A DNA stretch of 64,000 nt from Rhynochetos jubatus. Lineage: Eukaryota > Chordata > Aves > Eurypygiformes > Rhynochetidae. Below are positions 13,501 to 26,229 of this stretch, piece by piece. The position numbers and the translations under genes were made by a program. Where the stretch lies: the NCBI GenBank assembly GCA_027574665.1, contig CM050649.1, positions 66,926,150 to 66,990,149 of the forward strand, in the 5' to 3' direction. The notes under the pieces were generated by a model, which worked only from the letters and a program-made list of their open reading frames with translations, was not told the DNA's origin and made no database searches. Position 1 is the first letter of the stretch. Every line of letters starts with the position of its first letter.

Positions 13501-14404
13501 GACATGCTCAGGATCTCATGACATATTGTTTATCCTCAGGCTGAGGAAGCCAGGGCACCCTCTGTGACTACACATGGGGTGACCTGGCTGGATCTTAAAT
13601 TAGCAATGGGAGATAGCTCCACCTTTGCAGGGGCTGCACAAAGTGCTTTTAGATCATCTCAGCTGTTGCCAGCATGTGCTCTGTTCTCCAAAGTAATGGT
13701 ATACCATGAAGCATTGAAAACTGCAAGGGTTAAAAATCTTGTATTTTTTACTAGAATTCATTAAGAGCTCTATCTACTTGTTGGAGAACTTTTTTAAATT
13801 ACATATTCAACTTATTCCTGAAGCAGTAAGTGCTAGAATTCTCTCTCCCTTCCTCTCTGCTGTTGTCTCTCTCTCTTTGACTGGCACATGGGATTTTACA
13901 AGAGTACACGATTCTGGGAGCTAATGTTTTGGATGAACTGAAAATACTGAAGAACTGACTGTAAAAAAAGGTGGAAATCTACACTGATAGTTAAGAATCC
14001 ATCCCAGCCAGTAGCAAAATAGTTTGATTTGCGTAGGGCACAATGCTTGATATTCAGTGCAATACAAGGCAAAATGCAGGAATTGCCATAGGTTATGTTG
14101 TAAACCCCTGTTAGCAGCAGGGTAGCAGTCTCCACACTTTCATATGTCATTTCCTAACATCAAATGTCCTAAAAGGTTTTCGCACAAACTTAGTGAGGCT
14201 CAGCAGATGTACTTCTCTTTTGAAAGAGCAGGTTACAAACCATACTGTATAATCTTAATGGTTCTAATAATTGTGGACACTTACATTTGTCTGTTTAACT
14301 GGTTATCAAAATGTACCAAAAAAAGAAACCAAACCCCAAAGACTTTTAAACTAAAACCTGATTCATTTGGATACTAAAGATCAATTACTAAGATTAGATA
14401 CTAA
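10536..14404. other. Intergenic, AT-rich, no gene seen
   Basis: Mostly single-copy AT-rich sequence with short unrelated open frames. A (CA)8 microsatellite sits at 11,388-11,403. I see no splice-bounded frame, promoter cluster or recognisable repeat apart from this. Confidence 0.55.
11388..11403. repeat. (CA)8 microsatellite
   Basis: An uninterrupted CA dinucleotide run of 16 bases. Confidence 0.8.
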
Positions 14405-15405
14405 TAGAAGATAAGGTTAGTCAAGCAGGACCTGCCTTTCATAAGCCCATGCTGACTGGGCCTGGTCACCTTGGTTGTCCTGTACGTGCCACGTGATGGC
14501 ACTCAAGGTGATCTGCTCCATAACCTTCCCTGGCACCAAGGTCAAAGTGACAGGCCTGTAGTTCCCCAGATCCTCTTTCTGGCCCTTCTTGTACATGGGC
14601 ATCACATTGGCTGACCGCCAGTCAGCTGGGACCTCCCTGGTTAGCCAGGACGGCTGGTGGATGGTGGAAAGTGGTTTGGTGAGTACTTCCCCCAGACCCC
14701 TCAGTATCCTTGGGTGGATCCCGTCTGGGTCCATAAACCTGTGTGTGTCTAAGTGGTTCGGCAGGTTGCAAACCATTTCCCCTTGGATTGTGGGCGCCTC
14801 ATTCTGCTCCCCAGCCCTGTCTTCCAGCGCAGGGGACTGGGTCCTTGGAGAACAACTTGTCTTACTGTTAAAGACTGAGGCAAAGGCAGCATTAAATATG
14901 TCAGCCTTTTCCTTATCCTTTGTTACTGTGTTTTCCCATGCATCAAATAAAGGATGGAGATTCTCCTTAGCCCTTCTTCTGTTCCTAATGTCTTTATAGA
15001 AACATTTTTATTGCCCTTTACAGCAGTTGCCAGATTAAGTTCTAGATGGGCTTTGGCCCTTCTAATTTTCTCACTGTATAACCTCACAACATCCTTGTAG
15101 TCCTCCTGAGTTGCCTGCACCTTCTTCCAAAGGTCACAACCCTTCCTTTTTATCCTGAGTTCTAGCCCAAGCTCTCTGTTCAGCCAGGTCAGTCTTCTTC
15201 CCCACCAGCTCATCTTCTGGCACGTGGGGACAGGCTGCTCCTGCATCTGTAAGATTTCCTTCTTGAAGAATGTACAGCCTTCATGGACTCCTTTGCCCTT
15301 CAGAACTGCCTCCCAAAGGACTCTGTCTATCAGGCTCCTAAACAGGCCAAAGTCTGCCCTCCAATGGGTGCAAACCCAAGATTTTTCTGGTGCCTGGGTC
15401 ATCTT
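14405..15405 (-). mobile_element. CR1 LINE ORF2 fragment (inter-domain plus RT fingers)
   Basis: Minus-strand frames give CR1 ORF2 segments in order. Around 15,390-15,000 is the endonuclease-RT linker (CTHWRADFGLFR near 15,370; LELNLATAVKGNK near 15,030). Around 14,776-14,420 is the RT amino-terminal part (DPDGIHPRILR, REVPADWRSANVMPMYKKG, LGNYRPVTLT, VPGKVMEQI). A frameshift near 14,450 moves the match into the next frame, which ends with CLTNL. The fragment stops at about 14,405 inside the RT domain. It therefore lacks the catalytic FADD region and the 3′ end, which is unusual because CR1 copies normally keep their 3′ end. It cannot be active. Confidence 0.9.
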
Positions 15406-15438
15406 AACAGTACCTTTATATTTACCAATGTAGTAACC

Positions 15439-15458
15439 TATATATATATATATATATA
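15439..15458. repeat. (TA)10 microsatellite
   Basis: Twenty bases of perfect TA repeat just beyond the right edge of the CR1 fragment. Confidence 0.8.
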
Positions 15459-16611
15459 CCTTAGCAGGTGTAGGTCAACATAGCTCCACTGGCTTGCCAA
15501 AGGAGTGTTGATTTACTACAGATAAGCATCTGACTTGGATGCCGAAAGAGCAGATGTACAATCAAGCAATCTTGTTCCCAGGTAGGTGACTTCTGCTACC
15601 ACTTAATAAAAGTGCTAAAAAAGCACTAGGAAAGCTTATTTGGTTTATCTTTTGGTGATTATTTTGCCTGGTAATTGCAAACATCCTGTGTTAAGTCAGA
15701 CAAGAATTAACTTATGCTTTGGCAAATACTGGTGCTTTCCTTCATGTTCTCCCCTGATAAAGGTAGTCTGACTTTGATATTGCTTAAAGCAGTCATAGCC
15801 TTTGTTCTTCAGAAATGATAAAGCATTTCTAATTCTGAGTTTTATAATACTACAATATGGAGAGACAGATTTTATCTTAATAACATCTATATTATGATAA
15901 AGAACCAGCTACATGACAGGAAAGCGAACATTTCAGTTCATCTACAATTCTCCATCACATCAAAAGACACTACATGTGAGAATGATATGCTAAAACTTCC
16001 CATTATGCAGTTTGGAAACACATATATTTATTCCAAAGGAATTGGTATTGTTAAGAGTAACCTCAATGGCTGATCTAGATAATGTTTCACAGCCCAAACT
16101 GATACTTTAATTACAGTGTAATAAGATACTGATCTTATTTCTGTACATCATCTAAGATATTTCTGTGAGCAAGATGCTGAATGTAAAGAGCTGTTCCTGA
16201 TACAATAATTGCAAATAATAACACAAACGCTATCCCTCCCAGCTATGTTGTGACACCTAAACTGTTGTTAGTATTTCATGCAACCAGTGATGAAATAGGA
16301 TAAACTAAACAGGAATTCTATTTCCAGAAAAAAGTAATAATTTCTGTGAAGGAACAGAGAATTGGGCCGAACCATTCCTCACCCCGAAGAGAGAATTAGT
16401 CATTTATTCTATATAGAACAATATAATAACCAAAGTTCTCTGCACCTGCCAGTAATAGATGTGAAGATACACAGAATAAACTATATGCATGTGAGCTTTG
16501 GCTTAATATGCACATTGGTAACTACATACTCATCTTTTTAAAAGCCCTCTCTCTCATATAAGCACTTTCATTCATATAGGTGAAATATATACTCATATGT
16601 ATTTATGATGG

Positions 16612-16730
16612 GCCCAATTCTGCCTACCGTGCTCATTTTGAGAGGCATCTTACGCTGCAGTAGTCCTACTGAAATCAAGCAGAGATGATGCTCTTCAATC
16701 TGAGTATGGGTGGCAGATTCCACCTATATA
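16612..16730. repeat. Ancient palindromic amniote repeat, copy 3 (MITE-like)
   Basis: The left border GGGCCCAATTCTGCC is roughly complementary to the right border GGTGGCAGATTCC, giving imperfect terminal inverted repeats about 115 bp apart. The interior carries CCTACTGAAATCAA, the arm shared with the copies near 3,140 and 7,775. It looks like an old non-autonomous palindromic element. Confidence 0.45.
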
Positions 16731-19700
16731 TAGCACGTCTATATTTATCTCCATTTTAAGTGGTTAATTTAGCTCTCTATCACTGAATTAAATATAAATT
16801 ATCTGCTAGCACAAAAGCAGCTTGGGAGCAATTACAGTCCACCACCTCCCCCCACCCCAAATACGCTAAATATCACTGTGTAATATGCAAATCCTATGGT
16901 GGTTTTTTTTGCACTAACCAAGTTGAATTCTTAATACGAGACCAGAAGAAAATCATAGCTTAACATACACCAGTAGATGTAATAAATAATGAACAGCACT
17001 AACAGCTTAACATCATAAGGAAACAGATGGAAAACTTCCCTCCAGAGATCATTGCATCTAGTATTAGAGAATGAGTTTCTGGACGTGCACAGGGTGAACA
17101 GTTCAAGTCTGAATTACAATGAGGTTGGTAACACTTTTTTATTATAAATGTAGGAATTTCATGTCTTCCTTTTAGAAAGTACTGCTATTATAGCATTCAT
17201 CTGTTTCACTGAAGGCATGAAAAGCAAAAGGCAAAATCTTAAGCTGCTAAAGCGTGCATATCACAATCAAATCAAGATCTCGCTCTGGGAGTACCTTGGC
17301 TGGGTTTGCAGAATACAGCAGGGCTACAATGCCATCATCTGTCCAGGAAACGAAACAGAACCCACCGTGGAAGCCAACTCTTGACTAGCAGTGTTTATCT
17401 CCGCTACTGAAAAATGCTATTAAGGCAATAGCTATTGTATTTGTAGGTCAATGACTATTATATGTTTAGAGAATTATAACAAAGCAATGTCCAGTCTGTT
17501 CTCTGGTAACATTTCCTTTTCCACATCAAGTGGCTTGATTGTATGTTCAATGTGCCTCTCCAACTGCAAATACAAGAAAGGGAGATTTCTCTGGAAAATG
17601 AAGCACATCTGTTTAGTCTGAATAAACCACACTGGAGAAGTGCCTTTGTTTGCTTCTTTTTTTTTTTGGTATGTGGTGTCCAAATAATATATACACACTG
17701 TTTCACTGGAAGCAGCCCAGCTAAAGCAAGATGTCATGCTTGAATCTTTCAGCTACACTCCCCTTGATGGGCATTTGAGCCCATGGCATGGCTTCTCTGG
17801 CATTCTAGTAAGAATTTGTGCATGTCTCTACTGCAAGTATTACAACAGACCCTGCCTCTCTCATCTGCCATCAGGAAGGTCTCCAAGTATGGTGCAAAAC
17901 TCCACCTCCAGACAGACTCTTCCAAGTGCCTTATAGCAGCATCTATTTGCCGTGTATTCAAATACACTTCATACAGAGCTTTGTGCAAATAATAACAAAT
18001 GAAGCTTCTCAAGAAGGAGGAATTTTTCTCCTTGCTTCTTCCTGCATCCTCTTCACACCCATCTCACCTATTTTATGGACCACAAAAGAAGCACAAGCAC
18101 TAAACTGTCTGTTCAGGCTCTCAAAATCCATTTCAGCAGAGCATGCCCAAGCCAGCCGAGCGCCTGCCTGCTCTGTCAGCTGTTAGATAACATTGCCTCC
18201 AACATCAGATGGATGCAGAGACCACTGCTTTCTATTATGGCTGAAGATACATAAACATAATTGAAACTTGTACTGGTTTTGAAGCCAAAACTTCTAGATG
18301 ACTAAAACTCTGGGGCAACTGTAGGGTCAGCCAGAACACCTTTGGTAATAGGGTGAGGAGCGGAAGCTGGTATTCCCCTGACGAACCCACTAAGCTTATA
18401 AACGTCTAGCACTCATTACGTTATACACAAAGCTGGCCAATAATTTCAGGTTGCTGTTCCAAGACACAAATTACTTCTAAATGCAGTACTATACAGGAAT
18501 AAATGGAAGATGTCCAACATCAGAATGTAAGAGACATCAAAGAGTTATTTCAACAGTAAGACTTCTCAATAATTTTATCTTGCACGGTTTGATACTGAAG
18601 CAAATAACTCTCCTCAACAGCACCTTAATGTAAAGGCACACAGTTACAACCCATTGCAAACCGAGAGCTAGTGATGTACTCACAGAGACTGACTAGAAAA
18701 AAATTAAATGAGTGGAACAACAACTTTCCAGAAGAAAAAAACAAAACCAAACACTTTCTGGGATGCTGAGCCAGCTAAAACTCTCTCCCTGCATACACAC
18801 CTGAAGGGCATCTGGAGAGATGTTACACTTGGGGGTAACAGTCCACCTCGGTGGCTGAGAAGCTTGGAGCCACATCTGCTCTTTCTCTCTAAGGGAATGA
18901 GAGATTCATAACACATGTTTTACCTAAAACTAGATGCAGTCAGTGAGCTTTGTATTAAACCCTGGCACACACTTCAGGATCATGTTCAAGGTCTTGCATA
19001 ACGAGATAATTGATCAGCATCTTCTTAAGGTCCCGCCTTGCCTTTGACCTTCGCCAGGTTAAACTGGCACCTTTTCTGTGCTCGTCACCTAAGGCCTTAG
19101 GGTGATTCCAGGGCACCATCTCCACGGCACAGCAGCGCTGGTGATGCATCAGCTAACTTCGGAACGCACAGAATTTCTTTCCAGTTTTCCCTGGTATAAC
19201 TGGCTTTGTCTGCCAAGCAAATCCTGTGTGGCGTTGCTGCTGACAACTACGATGATAACCAAATAAGCTAACATGAGGGGAAAAAAAATGTGGAATGTGG
19301 TGAGAAGTAGCATGCCAGTTTGATACTGGAAGCACAGATTCCCTTCTTCCTCACTCTTCCCCTGCATTTGCCTCCATTTGGCACTGTCTATGCCCCCTCT
19401 CGTTGCTTTTACGCAGCACTTCCTCACACCCTTTGTAGCTTTGAATAAAAAACGAGAGAGATTTTCTCAGAGGCTTTGTCTTTCCCCTTCTCCTTACAGT
19501 TGCTTTACTTTTGTTTCTCCTGTGAATTCAGAGGCCAGTGGAATTTTTTAAAGTGCAGATCTGGGGACTTGTGTAAAAGATCCATAAGAAACTGATGTTC
19601 AGGAACTTGTCCAGAAATCTTGCTTGGCACAAGAAGAAAAAATTTTTGCCGTACATTTGAGGCTTTTCAAGGAAACCACATATTTTGCGTCTGAGGTTTG

Positions 19701-20755
19701 CTCATGACCTTTCTCTTTTCCTTAGGCTATGACACATTACCTGACAGTGGCTGGATTTATCATTTATTAACTTAAACCCCTTTAAAAGTGAGTTACTTTC
19801 TATACAACTTTGGGAAACCCTCGAAGATGAGGAACAGGAACGACCAAAGAAAATTCTAGAGAAAGCTTTGAAGGCTGAAACAAAAAAATGCATCTGTTAG
19901 TGGAAGGATTTTGATCCTAAGCAGAGCCTTGTATCACCTGACTTATGAAGAAAGTGAGGTTTAAACCACTAACCAGGTGGATTTACACCCTCCAGCACAC
20001 ATTACAGCAGCCAAACATGTGCATGCTGTTGGGCGGTGGCTACAGGGACTGAGAAACCGGGGCAAGGGCAAAAGTCAGAGGTTGTGCTCATGTGAGTAAT
20101 TTCTCTGTCTGTGAGAGCCACACCAATTTCTTCACTATTTTGCAAAAAGATAGCAAGAAACATGAAAATCAAAAACAGCAAGAGAAACCAGCAGCGCTAC
20201 CACATATTTTTCTTTAAAGAAGACCAAACTCAATTAATTGAGACACTAAGCTGCTAGACTTCAGTGCAAAGGTGGGGAGTGGAAGAGTTTGGGTTGTGTG
20301 GCATCACCATCTCATTGCTTTTTCAGGAGCAGTTTTGGACATACCTGGGTATCTGCAGGAATTTAATGTCAGCAGAAGAAACTCTGACCCTTCCTGCCTT
20401 TTCCCATTAAAACTAATAAAACTGCGTTCCCATTGCTTCTGTATTTGCTTCTTTGAGTACTGACAAATTAAGCACTGTTGAAAACGGTTTTGCACTACTT
20501 TAATTCCAAGGGAGAGTGAGTATTTGGAGAAGGGTGACCTGCTCCATTCAGAATGATGGGTGTTCACCCAGGAGTGCGATTCTGACCCTCTTTCCTGCTG
20601 GAGCAACACAGGCACAGTTTGTGGTGTATGTGCTCAGGTTGGCTTCACAGATTCAAATCAATTGAAAGTATTTAGCAGCCATTAAGTCACAAATATTCCA
20701 TACTCCTATTAATAAAAATAACTGCCTATAGAGTTCTCAATTTTCAAAGCTCTTT

Positions 20756-20777
20756 ACTATTATTATCATTATTATTA
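20756..20777. repeat. (ATT)n simple repeat
   Basis: Short imperfect run of TAT/ATT trinucleotides interrupted by one ATC. Confidence 0.6.
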
Positions 20778-21469
20778 AATATTTATATTACTATACACCC
20801 CAGAGGGAATAGATAGGATTAACTCCCTGTAGCACTAGGTTCCCCACAAGTGCACAAGATGTAAATATTAGTTCATATACGTGTTTACCAGTCGCATTAC
20901 TTCCCATCTCGCCTTCCCGACCACCCTTATTCCTTCTGCCCAGTTCATGAACGCTGTAAGAAACACCCATCTGGAGAGGGTTAAGCACTGCAACCTTCCA
21001 GCCACTCCACCACCCATCTCCTATCATTCTTTCCAGCACCCCCTCAGCAGCACCCCAAATATCACTGCTTTCCAGTCACGCCTCTGCCTTTACAGTCTGC
21101 CGCGCTCCTGCAACACCCCACCCTCCACGTCTTGCTGGGGGCTCTGCAACCATATGCCGCTATTGATTTATTAGTCCAAATTTCCCGAGGGAGCACGGCG
21201 TACCCATCTGATGCCCCTGCATTTTGAGCCTCTGAGTCACAGGTAGCGGAGCAATGTGTGAAAAAAAGAAAAAAAAATCATCACTTATTCTGCTGGCAAA
21301 GTGCTTCCCGTGGAGCACGTGGCGTAAGATGCTCGCGTGCACCGCTTATCCCACTATGTCTATAGAATAAATTATGCTCCAGAAATTTACTCTCAATGGC
21401 CTCTTTCAGATAGTAGCAATGAGTAAGATAAAACCTGCCACTTTATGTCAAGTCACACTCGTCGAGTAC

Positions 21470-21545
21470 AGATTTAGTAATAGTAATACTTAGCTTTTAT
21501 GTAGCACTTTACATTTTCCAGTTGCTGCACAGAGATTAATTAATC
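21470..21545 (+). repeat. Ancient SINE/MIR-like fragment
   Basis: The order 'AATACTTAGCTTTTATGTAG', 'CACTTTACATTTTCC', 'AGATTAATTAA' resembles the 5′ half of the core of old amniote SINEs (a CTTA...TAGC...GCTTTACA...TTAA pattern). The match is partial and recognised by eye only. A consensus alignment would settle it. Confidence 0.35.
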
Positions 21546-21589
21546 AGACATACGTAAGGCAGGCCTGAAGCACGTACTGGAGGACTGAC

Positions 21590-22110
21590 AGATGCCGGCG
21601 CTGCTGCAGAACCACAAAGGCGACCGCCTGACCGGCAAACACGCAGGTGTCTTTAGTGGGAGCGAGGCTGCGGCACAAGCCCTGCGATCTGCTCACGTTT
21701 AAGCGAGACCATGGGGGCTCCGAGGCTTTGCTTGTCTCCTCTCCACTCACTGAAAAGAAATATATGTAAGCAAGTGCCAAGGATTCTGCCATGCATCCTG
21801 GAAATCATGTCTTGCAATGAGAGCAGTTACTGCCTCCGGGGCTGGGAAACGTGAAACAAAGGTGAGCGGGTTTGCATCCCGCTGTTGCCTGTGAAACCCC
21901 ATCGGGTACTCCCTTTGCCATGGCTTAAACGTCCTCCTGCCCGTGCCCTCCTGACCCTCGCTGGCCTTGTTCCAAAAATCTCTCCCTGTGACGGGGAGGA
22001 AGGTGACGTTTCTGCTGACAACACGGGCAGAGGCCCCTGCCGCACAGCCATGCTATCGACTGACAGCTGCCTGGCCAACCCGGCTACCCGGCTGCTGTTA
22101 CCGCTGCTGG
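21590..22110. promoter_or_regulatory. CpG-dense patch, possible weak CpG island
   Basis: Roughly 25-30 CpG dinucleotides fall in about 520 bp, against very few in the flanks, and GC content is visibly higher than in neighbouring AT-rich sequence. No initiator, TATA box or downstream coding exon is evident. It could be a distal promoter or enhancer, or only a GC-rich stretch. Confidence 0.3.
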
Positions 22111-22605
22111 TGGAGCGCCACAGACATACTTTCTGAATTAAGCCAAGCCTGGATAATTGGCAGTTGGAACCAACTCAAACATGAGCCAGCAGATGAGGGA
22201 TCATGTTGTTCGCCGAATTGCTGGTTGACAGTGAAGGAAAGCATTTGTGGTGGAGTGCTGCTGCCCTCCAGATGGGAGTAGTGGCCAGCAGGGCAGCTCG
22301 CAGGCTCGTGAGAGCATCAATTTTTGTCTTGGAGTGTTTTCATACAGCTCTTCATGCCCCACACTACGTCTGAGGAAGTGTCCAGCACTACATCTTAGCT
22401 TGTCATAAACTAAAAAAAAAAAAAACAAACACACCTCAAAAGCAAGCAACCCATACAAGAAACTGCTGACATTTTTATATTTCAGGACTTTCTTTTTTGA
22501 CATCCACCTTCCTGATATCTTCAGGAATTGTAGGAAAGCATTAATATGCACAGGCAGGATTATTCGTACCCTCACACCTGTCATATACTTGCTATGTGCA
22601 GAAAA

Positions 22606-22630
22606 ATCTTACACTTAGCATGTGTAAGAT
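22606..22630. other. Perfect 9-bp inverted repeat (hairpin)
   Basis: ATCTTACAC (22,606-22,614) and GTGTAAGAT (22,622-22,630) are exact reverse complements separated by seven bases. No function is known. It lies in a repeat-free block. Confidence 0.6.
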
Positions 22631-25191
22631 GCTCAGATGTGCCGAAACTGAAGCGTTCATGAAACTGCAACACAGGTCTTGAAAGCGCCAGTTGAATTAA
22701 GAGTCAAAAGAGTTTTAAAATTAATAAATGCGGCTCTCCTTTCATTTGTTTCTGAGTCCTTAAGTCACAATTTCGGGATATTTACACTCAGCTAAAAGGA
22801 CTAGCAGTACAATTGTTATTTGAAGTGAAAGATGAGATTCTCTCATAATCAAAAGACTCCAGCAACTGAGGGTTTTTTAAGTCTTAATTAGCCAGCAATT
22901 CATAAAAAAAGCTGGCAACACTGCTATGAGCCATTAAATCTTCCATGTTTTGACACTGTGCATGCTTACATTTGTAGTCATGTAAACTTCCTTGCATTTA
23001 ATTACAGAGGCACTTCTGTCGTCCACAGGCGCTTTCCCATCTTGTGTCACGCTGAAAGTGATAGAGGCTACAGAGCTGCCCCAGGTTCTTAGTGGTACCC
23101 AGTGATACTGCTCATGGAAATTGGTGGTTTTGCACTGAAACTAACGTTCAGGCACTTTAAACTGTGCCATGAGGAGACATTCCGGTGCTCCAGGTGCCTT
23201 CTCATCTCCACCTCCTTGGGCTGCCGCTGCGGAGATGTATCTCTTCCTCTTTGCTGGGGCTCAGACACATCAGCCATGCAAGTCGGAGATCTGAGTTGTG
23301 GAGCTGACAAATGGCTTTTGTCTTGGTGTTTCTAAATTCTCTCTCCTCTTGGAGCAAGGAGACGAGTACATGTTGCTGCAACATTAAAAATGAAAAGTTA
23401 AGTGTCAAAAAGCCTCCAAAAGAAAAATTCAAGACCCTAAGCATAATGCCTTGCTATGCCTCACGTCCCCTCCTTGTGCCTGTGTAACTCTTGTGACGTG
23501 ATTTAATGCTGAGACCTGGAGCCTGTCTCTGACCTGACCCATGGGCAGCTGCCCGCGCTTCCCAGGGACGGAAACGCTGGGAACAGCATCCCACTCAGCC
23601 CCTGCAGCTCTCTGGAGGGCACCTGGGGTGTTGCATTGCTCTGGAAAGGTGAGGAGCTCTGGAAGCAGTAAGAGGTTATGCACCAGTGCAAGTCCCCAGT
23701 GCCCAACCTGCGTACGCTGGCTGATGCTCCTGATGTCCTGGAGGAGGCATGAAGGGCCTGATCCGGGACACGCTGCATTCGCAGGAGCTGTTCTGTAATA
23801 TTGTCAAAACTATCAGAGAGCCAGTTTTAGTTTTTCACTGTGTAACTGCTTCCTTGTTGTATCTGGGCGCTTAGCGGAAAGGCAACCATTTTTTCTGAGC
23901 TTGCTTTAATCACAACCGTTGTGGTCGATGGAGGATTAAAACCTGTGTGCAGGTCTGTGACATGACATTTTTCCAGAGTCCAACCCCCAAATCAAAACCC
24001 CCTAGGTTATATTCAAAAAGCACTCTTTTGTGACTACTGTTTCACGTACCAAAAATATCCCATACCGAAAAACAGAGGGTCACTATTAAAAATACCACTA
24101 TATGTCTAGCAGAAGCAAATGTTTCTTCCCTATTTTTTCCCCCCATGACAAATGACCCCCCCGTCACTGCTCCAAGACTGTCAGTTAGATTTTGTAAAGT
24201 CCTTATTATCACACTTCACTACATATCAGGATGAATGAAGAGAGCTGTGCAAACACTGCAGATATCTTTCCTTTATTACAGCTGCAGCCACTCCCCAGAG
24301 ACATTATTAATGTCCACGGCGCTTGCAGAGAGGCGGCGTACGCTGGCATCTGATTGCTATTCAGATCAGCAGCCTCCCTCCGTCTGTCTGTGAACCAACA
24401 CATTAGTACGTACATAAAGGGCTCTCGCTGTGGGCTGAACAAGTTCCTAGGGCCTCCATCATGAAAAGATAATGGCAGCGTGATTGCCAAAATTTTGTGG
24501 AAATTGTGCTAAGCCAAAGCAAAACAAAACCCAAGGTAGGGGATGCATTTTTCCTGGGCAATTTATTATTTATCACCGCTCAGCAAACCCCTTTGTTCTT
24601 GCGTATGGTAGTTACTCTCTGTTTATAGCTCACTTGGGTGTATAATTCAAAAATAAGATCTGTGATGTTTTTTAAAGAACGTGGGGGTAATTCTCATTCC
24701 CTGGACCAGGACCAGGCTTGACAAGGGGTAGCTATGAGAGAAATTAAGGTTTACAAAAAAACAACCCACAAACTCTACGGCCACTGCTGCCTTGGGGTTT
24801 CTGCAGGGAGAAACCTGATGCGTGAAGTCAACAACCAGAAGTATTTAATGGATCAGGGAAGGCTCCTGCCCTGCCAAAAGCGGAGCTGCCCACCAGCAGT
24901 TTTGAATTACTGGATTGTGGCAGGAGCAATTAAACAGTCACAAAAGGCAGCATCCCATGTACAGGGCCTGGGTGAGAGCTGTGGGTCTGCCTTGCCTGCG
25001 GCCGCAGACCCCAGACTGCTGGAGGGCAGCATCCGCCACTCCAGCCTCATGCCATCTGCTTGGATCCATGATAAATGGGCCTGTGATAAATCAGATCCCC
25101 TAATATCCTGCCCCCAAGCCTATGCTTGCTTGGTGTGAGGCAAGCATTAAGTGTCCATTCAGCCTGGAAAACTAGTAAATACCTATCCTTT

Positions 25192-25300
25192 TATAGAACC
25201 ATAGGAACGTTTAGGTTGGAAAACACCTTTAAGGTCATCAAGTCCAGCCGTTACCTTAACACTGCCAAGTCCAACACTAAACCGTGCCATATCCTTGGCA
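25192..25300 (-). mobile_element. CR1 LINE 3′-end fragment
   Basis: Plus-strand text TATAGAACCATAGGAACG, then GGTTGGAAAACACCTTTAAG, then GTCATCAAGTCCAGCC, then ACACTGCCAAGTCC is the antisense CR1 3′ terminus of the type also seen at 40,189. Only about 110 bp remain. The copy is diverged and is cut at both sides of its core. Confidence 0.85.
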
Positions 25301-26229
25301 CAGATATGTATAGAAGACGAAAGCACAAAGGTGTTTAGCAATGAAGACCTGAGAATGGTGATTTGATGAAGGCAGGAAAGCTAGTGTTTATACGAGAGGT
25401 TCAGAAAAAGACAGCTGACCGAGGAAACACAAGAAGAATGTAAATGCCCTGCTATCCAGTTCCCAACCACATCACAGTTAGCCACGGGTCCCCCACAAGA
25501 GCAAACCTCCAAAATAAGCCATCTCATGTAGATGTCACAAGACCAAAGCAGCCCACGGCTATGTACGCGCAACCCACGGGCACCCAGGAGGTGCTCTTGG
25601 ACACATAAAAAGTGAGCAATGTTGTCAGCTTCTGACAGACCGTGCAGGGAGCAACCCAGTAAACTGGTTTCTCAGGGAAAGCTGTCTATGTACGTGAGAC
25701 GTGCAGAACTGTGGTGCATGTGAGCGTGCAGCTGTGTTCCACACAGGATGTGGGAGAAGCCCATATCCATACCTCTGCAAGAATGCATTTCAAAATTAAA
25801 CCAGGCACTGAAACTGGAGCAGACAGGAGGAAATATTCCATTTTCTCTATTGACTGATGCCATGCATTAATCATTGGGTATTTCTTTTAACAGGCCCTCA
25901 GAGTGTACATAAATCAGAAGCAAGAAAAAATGCAGTATCTTCTCTTTTCTAGAGCCCCTGTGATAAGTACTAACCATAAATCTCAGCCTGGGCCTGCTTT
26001 GCCTCATTAATGCACACAGGAGGAAGACAAGATCTGGAACTTGCTGGTGTAATAGTATCTTTGCCCAGCTTTGTGCATCTTGACACGTGGGCTTCACATA
26101 GCGTAAAAAGCTCCCTAGCTTAACGCAAGCACTGCCTTTTCCCTCGCTGCCCACTTCCACAATCCGGGAGGCGTTGCCAGCTGCAGAGCTGGTGGTGGCT
26201 ACCTGATACGCTGTCAGGGCACCTGCCTT

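Larger units (their letters stand above)
15459..25191. other. Intergenic; old repeats and CpG-dense patch
   Basis: No protein-coding exon is recognised. The segment contains a palindromic ancient repeat (about 16,612-16,730), an ATT-type simple repeat (20,756-20,777), a MIR/SINE-like piece (about 21,470-21,545) and a CpG-dense stretch (about 21,590-22,110). It also has a 9-bp perfect hairpin (22,606-22,630) and a patch at 24,290-24,400 that keeps several CpGs within ordinary sequence. Open frames of 80-134 codons are unrelated to known families. Confidence 0.5.

Noticed and set aside
14589-14999. 136-codon plus-strand frame
   Set aside because: Antisense shadow of the CR1 ORF2 fragment on the minus strand.
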